DNA from: JBMHDN01 sp049889355
Lineage (GTDB): Bacteria; Pseudomonadota; Alphaproteobacteria; Puniceispirillales; Puniceispirillaceae
DNA: 14,882 nt
Direction: 5' to 3'
Assembly (NCBI GenBank): GCA_049889355.1
Contig: JBMHDN010000007.1
Location: 1-14,882, forward strand
Shown: in pieces, positions 6,669-13,551 of the stretch
Position numbering within the stretch: the stretch's first letter is position 1
How the letters are laid out: the number at the start of each line of letters is the position of its first letter
Translations under genes and position numbers: made by a program
Notes under the pieces: generated by a model
Told to the model about the DNA's origin: nothing
Database searches by the model: none
The model's input: the letters and a program-made list of their open reading frames with translations, nothing else

Positions 6669-7649
6669 ATGACACAAACACCAGATCACCACAAAGCCAC
6701 TGATATTCACAAAGCCAGTGATATTCATAAAGCCAATGATATTCATAAAGCCAGTGATATTCATCTCAGGGGCTGGCTGGCCGCTCTGCCGCGCCCGCTC
6801 CATCCTTATCTGATTTTAGGCAGGCTAGACAGGCCGATTGGCTGGTGGCTGTTGCTGCTGCCTGGCTGGTTTGTGCTGGCCTGGCGCACCTCAGAGCCAG
6901 CAGGGGCTGCTTATCTAATGATATTATTCTGGGTCGGGGCTGTGGTGATGCGGGCTGCTGGCTGTGTCATCAATGATGTGTGGGATCGCGATATTGATAA
7001 GAAAATTGCCCGCACTGCCAGCCGCCCCCTCGCCTCTGGTGCTGTCTCTGTCCTACAGGCTCTGATGTATCTGGCGATTTTATCTGTTATCGGATTGGGG
7101 GTGTTGCTGCAGCTGCCCTTGGCGGCCTGGATAGCCGGTATTGCCAGCCTGCCATTGGTGGTGGTCTACCCTCTGGCCAAACGCATCACCGGCTGGCCAC
7201 AAATCGTCCTTGGGCTGACCTTTAGCTGGGGCGCTTTGCTGGCAGAGGTGGCTTTATATGAGCAGATGCCCAGCTGGCCTGTCTGGTTATTTTATCTGGG
7301 CTGTGTATTTTGGGTCATTGGCTATGACACCATCTATGCGGTGCAGGATATGGCAGATGATCGCAAAACAGGTGTGCGCTCGTCAGCCCTCAGCCTTGGG
7401 GCCTATCTTATCCCAGGTGTTGCCTCATTTTATGCGATAGGCTGGATGATCTGGGGGCTGGCCTTTTACCTTCAAGGCGGCTTTCAGACTGGCTGGCTGA
7501 TAGGCTGGCTTGGGGCCGGGTGTCATTGTATCTGGCAATGCCGCCTGCTCGGCGGTGCTGATCCGGTGATCGCGCTCAGGCTGTTTAAATCCAATCGTGA
7601 TTTGGGCCTGATCCTCACCGCTGGCCTGATGCTGGATTGGTGGCTCTAG
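6669..7649 (+). CDS. ubiA: 4-hydroxybenzoate polyprenyltransferase
   Basis: UbiA is an integral membrane enzyme that attaches the polyprenyl tail to 4-hydroxybenzoate, the first membrane-bound step of ubiquinone synthesis, so it supplies the quinone that feeds the respiratory chain. The two Mg/pyrophosphate motifs are present: NDVWDRDID (102-110) and DTIYAVQDMADD (220-231), within a set of hydrophobic helices; LDRPIGWWLLLLPGW (53-67) is the usual first-helix block. At 326 residues it is a little long because residues 8-32 are a hydrophilic repeat of HKASDI-like units; no later in-frame ATG, GTG or TTG occurs before the conserved region, so this start is favoured despite a weak ribosome-binding site. 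It is divergent from rsmE, and its TAG overlaps the stop of the opposing gene at 7646-7649. Confidence 0.95.
   Translation: MTQTPDHHKATDIHKASDIHKANDIHKASDIHLRGWLAALPRPLHPYLILGRLDRPIGWWLLLLPGWFVLAWRTSEPAGAAYLMILFWVGAVVMRAAGCVINDVWDRDIDKKIARTASRPLASGAVSVLQALMYLAILSVIGLGVLLQLPLAAWIAGIASLPLVVVYPLAKRITGWPQIVLGLTFSWGALLAEVALYEQMPSWPVWLFYLGCVFWVIGYDTIYAVQDMADDRKTGVRSSALSLGAYLIPGVASFYAIGWMIWGLAFYLQGGFQTGWLIGWLGAGCHCIWQCRLLGGADPVIALRLFKSNRDLGLILTAGLMLDWWL
6690..6764 (+). repeat. 18-bp tandem repeat, four copies, inside the ubiA 5' coding region
   Basis: Four in-frame 18-base units at 6690-6707, 6708-6725, 6726-6743 and 6744-6761, followed by a further CAT, differ at only a few positions; a typical unit is CATAAAGCCAGTGATATT. 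They encode HKATDI, HKASDI, HKANDI and HKASDI, then H. Because the unit is a multiple of three, copy-number change would keep ubiA in frame. The complementary strand is also open through the repeat, but that is a by-product of the repeat. Confidence 0.9.
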
Positions 7650-8422
7650 CACAGATCTGAAAAACCGGCCTTATCCGCCTCTATCACCTGCCAGGGCGGA
7701 TTATCGGGGTGCACCGCCTTGGCAGCCAACCCCTCACGCAGGCCATGTTGGCGCGCAGGCTGGACCTGCATCGCCCTCACCCAATCAGCAAGGCTGGTTT
7801 CCTGTGCATCAAGCCTTGTTTTGGCATGGCTCATCATTTGAGTTTGCGTGCGCGCAACAAGAGACCTTTGTTCAGCAGGCAAAGCAGCAAGCGCGTAAGG
7901 CCGGCCTGTCTCATCGGCAAAAAAGCCAGCGCGTGTGGCATAGCCATAGACAGGCATGTCGGCTTGCGCCCTCGACTCAAAATCGAAAAGATGGCTGAAG
8001 CTACCTTTTGTCCAGCGCACAAAATCATAGGCATCGCCGATCCCTTCGGTTGTGTGCATAATGGCCAGCTGCTGGGCATCCAGCCAGGCAATATTCAACC
8101 TGATTTGAGTATCAGCGACCGGATAGGCGCTGCATGGAATGGCCCCATAGGGTGCAATATTGGCCACATGGCAGACATCAACACCCTGCATCATCACCGG
8201 CGTTACAGGCAATTTGGCGGCACGGCCAAATTTGCGCACCAATTGCACTGGTGCTCTGTTTGAACCCACTGAAATCACTGGCACCCGCTGGTTAAAATCA
8301 GTCTCAACAGGCAATGGGCAGACATGGCCATTTTCAATCAAAAAGGCCCCGCACGGTGCTTCATAAGGATAGAGAAAGGCGCGCTCAATCTCTGTTAAAT
8401 CGGGAATATAGAGGCTGGACAT
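7646..8422 (-). CDS. Conserved protein of unknown function with a GSN motif
   Basis: A 258-residue soluble protein without signal peptide or membrane segments, which I cannot assign with confidence. The most distinctive stretch is PVISVGSNRAPVQLVRKF (48-65). The G-S-N in a beta-strand/loop context recalls the YGSN substrate-binding loop of gamma-glutamylcyclotransferase-like folds, and TTEGIGDAYDF (124-134) could hold an acidic catalytic residue, but this is resemblance by eye only. Further apparent features are a Cys/His-containing segment (VDVCHVANIAPYGAIPCSAY, 81-100) and a hydrophilic C-terminus. It lies 30 bases after argC on the same strand, so co-transcription is likely. The start at 8422 has a poor ribosome-binding site. 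Its TAG overlaps the ubiA TAG in CTAG. Coding is supported by the tight packing against argC and ubiA and by the protein-like composition. Confidence 0.75.
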   Translation of the reverse strand: MSSLYIPDLTEIERAFLYPYEAPCGAFLIENGHVCPLPVETDFNQRVPVISVGSNRAPVQLVRKFGRAAKLPVTPVMMQGVDVCHVANIAPYGAIPCSAYPVADTQIRLNIAWLDAQQLAIMHTTEGIGDAYDFVRWTKGSFSHLFDFESRAQADMPVYGYATRAGFFADETGRPYALAALPAEQRSLVARTQTQMMSHAKTRLDAQETSLADWVRAMQVQPARQHGLREGLAAKAVHPDNPPWQVIEADKAGFSDLC

Positions 8423-8452
8423 AGGATATATTTAACGCAAGTAAACGGGAGG

Positions 8453-9418
8453 TCACAGATTAAGGCCAGCGGTCATCTCAGCCCCTAGCATCAGATTTAA
8501 ATTCTGCACCGCCGCCCCTGATGCGCCCTTGCCCAGATTATCCAGCATCGCCACCAACCAGAACTGGCTGTTTGAGGCATTTGCAAAAATCGCAATATCC
8601 AGCCTATCTGTGCCAGCAAGCCGGTCTGCTGCTAAAAATCCCTTGGATGTTAAAAAGGAGTGATCAGCCAATGGCTGGACAGGATGCACACTAACCAGCG
8701 GCTGATCAGCAAAGGCCTCGGCGAATATATCGTAAAGATCAGACGCCTGCAGATGCTGGGTGAATTGCGCAGCATGAAGCGGAAGGCTGACCAACATACC
8801 TTGGGCAAAATCACCCACCGTAGGCATGAAAAATGGTGTGGTGCTCAATGCTGCATAATGCTGCATTTCTGGTAAATGCTTGTGACCAAGCCCCAAACCA
8901 TAGGCAAAAAATGGTGGCTCTTCACCTGCTTCAAAGGCGTTAATCAGCCCTTTGCCACCCCCGCTATAGCCAGAGACGGCTGGGACATGAAGCATCGCAT
9001 CTGCTAAGAGCAGTCCAGATGCACGCAGCGGGCAGGCAAGGCTGAGAAAGCCAGTTGGATAACAACCAGGGTTGGAGACAAATTGTGCCTGCTCAATAGC
9101 CTGTTTCTGGCCAGCACGCATCTCAGCAAAACCATAGGTCCAGCCTGCGGCGACACGATGCGCGCTCGAAGCATCAATCAGCCGTGTGTTCAGCCCGTCT
9201 TCAACCACCCATTGTGCAGCTTGGATGGCCCCGTCATCTGGCAGGCATAAAATCGCCAAATCCGCTTTTGCCAGCGCGGCGCGGCGTGCGCCCTCATCTT
9301 TGCGCTGGTCCTCCTCTAAAATCAGCAAATCCAAATCAGGACGTGCAGCCAATCTGGAGGCCACCTGCAAGCCTGTTGTCCCTGCGCCGCCATCGATAAA
9401 AATCTGAAAATCTGCCAT
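8453..9418 (-). CDS. argC: N-acetyl-gamma-glutamyl-phosphate reductase, class 2 (short type)
   Basis: Catalyses the NADPH-dependent reduction of N-acetylglutamyl-5-phosphate to the semialdehyde in arginine synthesis. The 321-residue protein has the Rossmann nucleotide-binding loop GGAGTTGLQ at 10-18, the block LIDASSAHRV (80-89), and the catalytic cysteine C119 in SNPGCYPTG. SGYSGGGKG follows, and the GLGHKHLPEM segment carries a His expected near the active site. The length, the FIDGGAGTTG start and LIDASSAHR are typical of the short class-2 enzymes found in alphaproteobacteria rather than the roughly 340-350-residue class 1. It is the first gene of a minus-strand pair with the unknown-function gene downstream and is divergent from pmbA, with 143 bases between the starts. 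No strong ribosome-binding site is visible. Confidence 0.95.
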   Translation of the reverse strand: MADFQIFIDGGAGTTGLQVASRLAARPDLDLLILEEDQRKDEGARRAALAKADLAILCLPDDGAIQAAQWVVEDGLNTRLIDASSAHRVAAGWTYGFAEMRAGQKQAIEQAQFVSNPGCYPTGFLSLACPLRASGLLLADAMLHVPAVSGYSGGGKGLINAFEAGEEPPFFAYGLGLGHKHLPEMQHYAALSTTPFFMPTVGDFAQGMLVSLPLHAAQFTQHLQASDLYDIFAEAFADQPLVSVHPVQPLADHSFLTSKGFLAADRLAGTDRLDIAIFANASNSQFWLVAMLDNLGKGASGAAVQNLNLMLGAEMTAGLNL

Positions 9419-9561
9419 CTCTTCTCACTTCGCTGATAGTGATGCTTTTGCAAAATATCCCAGAAGATACGCCCAGAACCTCAAGGGTGCAAGAGACAGC
9501 CCTGCTTTTTAAATGCGAAATGCGGTTGATCCGCTGGCCTGTGCAAGCTATCTGAAAAGAC

Positions 9562-10899
9562 ATGGAACAGAATGATACAAAAATTATTGAGCAGGTGCTG
9601 GATGCAGCCAAGCATGCCGGAGCCGATAGTGCAGACCTTGTCTTTGCAAAGGGGAATGGCACCTCTGTCAATATCCGTCTTGGTGCGCTTGAATCACTTG
9701 AAAGCGCTGAAGATTACCAACTGGGTCTGAGGGTCTTTGTTGGCCGGAAAATTGCCTCTGTGTCGACAGGCCAGCTGGATGATGAGAATATTAAAGCATT
9801 GGCAGAACGCGCGGTGGCGATGGCCAAAGTCGCACCAGATGATCCCTATGCCAGATTGGCCCGCAAAGCGGAGCTGGCGACAAGCCTGCCTGAGATGGAT
9901 TTGTGTGATGAGGTGGTGTTTTCAGCAGACCAGCTCGAAGAAATGGCACGGGCCTGTGAAGATGCGGCGCGCAGTGAGCCTGGTATCAGCAATTCAGAAG
10001 GCGCATCTGCCAGCTATAATATCGGCTCGAGCTGGTTTGCCACGTCAGAAGGTTTTATCGGTCAGAACAAGCGATCATCTTATGGTATCTCGGCGGTGGT
10101 GCTGGCAGAACAAGATGGGGCGATGGAACGCGATTATGATTACAGCTCGGCTGTATTTGCAGCCGATCTAGAAGACCCGCGCGCGATCGGTCAATCAGCT
10201 GCAAAACGCACCTTATCGCGTCTGGGTGCAAAAAAACCAGCCACGGGCAGTTTCCCTGTGGTGTTTGATAAACGTGTTTCACGCTCGCTCGCTGGTCATA
10301 TTGCAGGGGCGATTAACGGGCAATCTGTCGCCCGTGGCACCTCTTTTTTAAAAGATATGATGGGCGAGATCATCGCCAATGACGCAATTAATGTGATCGA
10401 TGATCCGCTGCGCCCGCGTGCGGCTGGTTCCTGTCAGTTTGATGGTGAGGGGCTGGCTGTGTCACGCCGGCATCTGATCGAAAAAGGCGTGTTGCAAGGC
10501 TGGCTGCTGGATTTGGCAACAGCTGATCAGCTGGGTCTGGACCCAACTGGCAATGCCCGGCGCGGCCTATCCTCGCCGCCTGGACCCGGGACATCTAATT
10601 TCATGATTGCAGATGGCGATTTATCCTTTGACGAATTGATAGCAGATATTGAACAAGGCTTTCTGGTCACCGAATTAATGGGCAGCTCGGTGAGTCTGGT
10701 GACCGGCGATTACAGCCGCGGGGCCAGCGGTTTCTGGATTGAAAATGGCCAGATCACCTGGCCAGCCAGCGAGGCGACCATTGCCGGCAATCTAAAAGAT
10801 ATGTTCAAACAGATGATACCTGCCAATGACAGCGATTTGCGGCATGCGATGACCGCGCCCTCATTGCGCATTGATGCTATGACGGTGGCAGGATCATAA
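9562..10899 (+). CDS. pmbA: PmbA/TldE, non-catalytic partner of TldD
   Basis: TldE (PmbA) forms the heterodimer with TldD that degrades or matures small peptides; it has the same fold but lacks the zinc-binding HExxxH, as here. The 445-residue length matches the family (about 450). Recognisable blocks are the N-terminal GADSADLVFAKG and LESLESAEDYQLGLRVFVG, the central FDKRVSRSLAGHIAGAINGQ and SVARGTSFLKD, the segment GVLQGWLLDLATADQLGL, TGNARRGLSSPPGPGTSNF, and the C-terminal LVTGDYSRGASGFWIENGQI. The ATG at 9562 follows an A-rich GAAAAGAC. A tldD with an intact zinc site is at 1459, so the complete protease can be made. The downstream neighbours are a phosphatase and lipopolysaccharide genes; pmbA near DUF374-waaA is a recurring alphaproteobacterial grouping as I recall it. 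Confidence 0.95.
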   Translation: MEQNDTKIIEQVLDAAKHAGADSADLVFAKGNGTSVNIRLGALESLESAEDYQLGLRVFVGRKIASVSTGQLDDENIKALAERAVAMAKVAPDDPYARLARKAELATSLPEMDLCDEVVFSADQLEEMARACEDAARSEPGISNSEGASASYNIGSSWFATSEGFIGQNKRSSYGISAVVLAEQDGAMERDYDYSSAVFAADLEDPRAIGQSAAKRTLSRLGAKKPATGSFPVVFDKRVSRSLAGHIAGAINGQSVARGTSFLKDMMGEIIANDAINVIDDPLRPRAAGSCQFDGEGLAVSRRHLIEKGVLQGWLLDLATADQLGLDPTGNARRGLSSPPGPGTSNFMIADGDLSFDELIADIEQGFLVTELMGSSVSLVTGDYSRGASGFWIENGQITWPASEATIAGNLKDMFKQMIPANDSDLRHAMTAPSLRIDAMTVAGS

Positions 10900-10944
10900 C
10901 AGGCCAGATGGCATAAAAAAGGCATTGGGTTAAGCCAAAATAAG

Positions 10945-10952
10945 AAAAGGGA
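10945..10952 (+). promoter_or_regulatory. Ribosome-binding site of the phosphatase gene
   Basis: AAAAGGGA lies 7 bases before the ATG at 10960. It also overlaps an out-of-frame ATG at 10952, which can be set aside because this site is correctly spaced only for 10960. The 60-base gap after pmbA has no convincing terminator, so read-through from pmbA is likely. Confidence 0.65.
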
Positions 10953-10959
10953 TGGCGTC

Positions 10960-11637
10960 ATGGGGGACTGGCCGGCAACAAAATGGGATGCACCAAAGGC
11001 TGAGCGGCGCGGTTTTAAAGACTGGTCTGAGCTGATGCTCAAAGATCACGGGCTGTTGCGCCTGCGCTGGCATAATTTGCATCAGATTGACGAGATGATG
11101 TGGCGCAGCAACCAGCCGACACCCAAAAGGTTAGCTGAAGCCAAGGCACGTGGCATCACCACTATTTTAAATTGCCGCGGGCCGCGCAATGATGGCGGCT
11201 GGCGTCTCGAAGCTGAAGCTTGTGAGAAGCTGGGGCTGAGGTTATTGGATTTCACCGCCCGTTCGCGTGCCACCCCTGATAAGCCCTTTTTATATGAAGC
11301 GCGTGATATATTCGCCGCGCTAGATGGGCCGGCTTTGCTGCATTGCAAATCAGGTGCTGATCGCGCCGGTATCATGTCAGCGCTTTATCTGCTCATTCAT
11401 CGCGGGCGGCCTGTGCGTGAGGCCCTCGCGCAGCTATCCTTTAAATATCTGCATGTCAAACAGGCGAAAACCGGTTTGCTGGATGCGTTTTTAGAAGCCT
11501 ATATCCCCTATGAAGATCAAGGGGTGGATTTCTGGGACTGGGTTGAAAATCACTATGACCCGGCGGCGTTGCAGGCAGGTTTCATGGCCCGCGGCTGGGC
11601 CAACCGGCTGATTGATGATGTGCTGAGACGCGAATAG
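10960..11637 (+). CDS. Cysteine-based tyrosine/dual-specificity-like phosphatase
   Basis: A 225-residue cytoplasmic protein with the CX5R signature HCKSGADRAG at 128-137; C129 would be the nucleophile and R135 the phosphate-binding arginine. The upstream WRSNQPTPKRLAEAKARGI and TTILNCRG segments (48-74) match the beta-strand/loop arrangement of small dual-specificity phosphatases of the SIW14-like group. The general acid is probably D97 or D107, in a loop 20-30 residues before the Cys. After the signature, about 65 residues rich in Trp and acidic residues (EDQGVDFWDWVENHYD) form a C-terminal extension I do not recognise. Substrate is unknown: protein phosphotyrosine, a sugar phosphate or a phospholipid (as for PTPMT1-like enzymes) are all possible. 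It follows pmbA by 60 bases and is convergent with the ABC exporter. Confidence 0.8.
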   Translation: MGDWPATKWDAPKAERRGFKDWSELMLKDHGLLRLRWHNLHQIDEMMWRSNQPTPKRLAEAKARGITTILNCRGPRNDGGWRLEAEACEKLGLRLLDFTARSRATPDKPFLYEARDIFAALDGPALLHCKSGADRAGIMSALYLLIHRGRPVREALAQLSFKYLHVKQAKTGLLDAFLEAYIPYEDQGVDFWDWVENHYDPAALQAGFMARGWANRLIDDVLRRE

Positions 11638-11664
11638 CGAGCCTGGCGTTTTTTAAATATTAGC

Positions 11665-13470
11665 TCAACGCTCAAGCGATTGCAGGCGCACCAGCTGAGC
11701 ATAAAGCCCGTCCAGGGCCATTAATTCACCATGGGTGCCACGTTCCATAATCGCACCCTTATCCATCACCAGAATCTGATCAGCATCTTGAATAGTGGCT
11801 AGCCTGTGAGCCACCACAAGGCTGGTCCGGCCTGCCATCAGACGCTGAAGCGAATCTTGTACATCAGCCTCTGAGCGGGCATCTAAGGCGCTGGTCGCTT
11901 CATCTAACAATAAGATAGGTGCGTTTTTCAGCATCGCTCTGGCAATCGCAATGCGCTGGCGCTGGCCACCTGACAAGCGCTGGCCCATTGCGCCGACCGG
12001 TGTGTCATATCCATCTGGCAAGGCGGTGATAAAATCATCTGCCGCCGCGGCTTTGGCGGCTGATTTGATCTCTGTTAATGTCGCCTCTGGCCTGCCAAAA
12101 CGGATATTGGCCGCAATCGTATCATCAAATAACACCGCTTCTTGTGAGACCAGCGCGATATGCTGGCGCAGGCTGGCAAGCTGCATATCAGTAATGGGTG
12201 TGTCATTCAGGCGTATCTCACCGCCCTGATAATCAAAAAAGCGTGGCAGTAAATTGATGATAGAGGATTTGCCAGCCCCGCTCGGCCCGACCAATGCCAC
12301 CGTCTGGCCCTGGCGCACCTCAAAATCAATGCCAGAGAGGATGGGTTTTCCGCCATAGCTAAAAGCAAGGTTAGATACCTGGATATCGCAATGCTGGGCA
12401 GCAAAAGGCAGCGCATCTGGCTTATCTTTAATCGCGGGCTGTTTATCCAGTAAGGTAAAAATCCGCACGAGGGCGGCGACGGCTTCTTGTGTCACTGCAT
12501 TGAGTGTGCCAAGTGCACGCACCGGCTGAACCAACATCAAGAGCGCGGTAATGAAACCGGCAACATCACCGACCGCTAGCTGGCCATCTGCAACACGCCA
12601 TGCCGCCAGTGATACAACACCTGCAATCGCAAGCCCGCCCAGCACTTCTAGAATTGGATCAATGCGCGCACGCCCTTTCAACAGCCCCAGCAAACGGCCA
12701 TAGAGCGTTTCAAACGCAGCTGACAATCTGCCTTTTTCCTGACCTTCCATCTGAAAGGCTTTGATCAGGCGGATACCTTGTAAATCTTCACCAAGCAAGG
12801 CGGTGACCTCTTCTAGATGTGTTTGCAAGGCCCCAGAAGAGCGGCGCTGGCGTTTACCGATTTGCAAAATTGGGCGCATCGCAATTGGATAGACCGCCAA
12901 CACCAAAATCGATAACAACCAGTCAAACCAAAACATCATACCGACCATAGCCACCACAGACAGGCTGTCGCGCAGCAGATTATTAGCCAGACGAATGATC
13001 GCTTCACGCACCAGATTCAAATCATTCATAATGCGCGAGATAAAGGCCCCTGACGGCTCAGCGGTCACAACAGCTAAATCGGCATCCATCAGATGGCTGC
13101 TCATCTTGATTTGAATATCGGTGGTGGTGCGCAAGGCCAGCTGATTGACCGTGATTACCTGAAAATACATGGCCACGGCCTTAACCGCTGAAATCAGGAT
13201 GATCGCTGCTGGGATGGCGGCGATCATCATCAGCCCGTCGCCTGCCCGCTCTGGTGAGGCAAGCCCATCAAAAACCACCCGAATAAGGGCCGGATAGGCG
13301 GCGCCAGTCCCTGCAACCAGTATCATCAGGGAAATAGCGATGACCAGCAAGGTGCGATGCTGGCGCACAAAATCAGCCCATAGGCGCGTTAACAGCGCCC
13401 GGCTGTCTATATCTGTAGGCTCAACCAAAGCAGAGGCGTCAATAGGCTGTGTATCTTGTGGTTTCTCCAT
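11665..13470 (-). CDS. msbA: ABC exporter, MsbA-like (fused permease-ATPase)
   Basis: A half-transporter of 601 residues with an N-terminal transmembrane domain (about 35-330) and a C-terminal ATPase. MsbA proteins are homodimers that flip lipid A-core across the inner membrane. ATPase motifs are complete: Walker A GPSGAGKSS (395-403), Q-loop LVSQEAVLFDD (Q443), signature LSGGQRQR (499-506), Walker B ILLLDE (519-524) and switch VAHRL (H555). The ATG at 13470 was chosen because AGGG lies directly upstream (GTTAGGGACATGG); a GTG at 13485 would add only five residues. The neighbouring DUF374 and waaA genes support a lipid A or lipopolysaccharide role, but other MsbA-like exporters carry lipids or peptides, so the symbol is provisional. 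It is transcribed away from DUF374, with 81 bases between the starts. Confidence 0.9.
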   Translation of the reverse strand: MEKPQDTQPIDASALVEPTDIDSRALLTRLWADFVRQHRTLLVIAISLMILVAGTGAAYPALIRVVFDGLASPERAGDGLMMIAAIPAAIILISAVKAVAMYFQVITVNQLALRTTTDIQIKMSSHLMDADLAVVTAEPSGAFISRIMNDLNLVREAIIRLANNLLRDSLSVVAMVGMMFWFDWLLSILVLAVYPIAMRPILQIGKRQRRSSGALQTHLEEVTALLGEDLQGIRLIKAFQMEGQEKGRLSAAFETLYGRLLGLLKGRARIDPILEVLGGLAIAGVVSLAAWRVADGQLAVGDVAGFITALLMLVQPVRALGTLNAVTQEAVAALVRIFTLLDKQPAIKDKPDALPFAAQHCDIQVSNLAFSYGGKPILSGIDFEVRQGQTVALVGPSGAGKSSIINLLPRFFDYQGGEIRLNDTPITDMQLASLRQHIALVSQEAVLFDDTIAANIRFGRPEATLTEIKSAAKAAAADDFITALPDGYDTPVGAMGQRLSGGQRQRIAIARAMLKNAPILLLDEATSALDARSEADVQDSLQRLMAGRTSLVVAHRLATIQDADQILVMDKGAIMERGTHGELMALDGLYAQLVRLQSLER

Positions 13471-13551
13471 GTCCCTAACAAACACGCATCTTGTGCAACT
13501 GGCAAGCTGAAAGAACTGTTATTTGAGCGGCAGCTCGTCTATCATCACCTC

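Noticed and set aside
6531..6803. A 90-codon reading frame on the minus strand through the ubiA repeat, with a repeating MNITGF-like pattern.
   Set aside because: It is the complement of the 18-bp repeat in ubiA; the periodic protein is a by-product, it overlaps both ubiA and the hairpin region, and it has no ribosome-binding site or recognisable family.
7709..8263. A 184-codon plus-strand frame opposite the GSN-motif gene.
   Set aside because: It lies wholly antisense to a better coding frame that packs tightly against argC, and its translation is rich in His, Arg and Cys with no motif, as expected for a shadow frame.
9526..9554. TTGATC and TATCTG with a 17-base spacer before pmbA as a promoter.
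   Set aside because: The -10 would end only 7 bases before the ATG, leaving essentially no leader and no fitting start site; the -10 matches only half the consensus.
11638..11664. T-tract TTTTTT (11649-11654) between the convergent phosphatase and exporter genes as an intrinsic terminator.
   Set aside because: Only about three pairs (CGC/GCG) can form before the T-tract, too weak a stem to call a terminator.
13456..13551. A longer N-terminus for the DUF374 protein starting at a TTG at 13456.
   Set aside because: It would overlap the start of the opposing exporter gene, the added residues have no family resemblance, and MLKKF at 13552 fits the family start.
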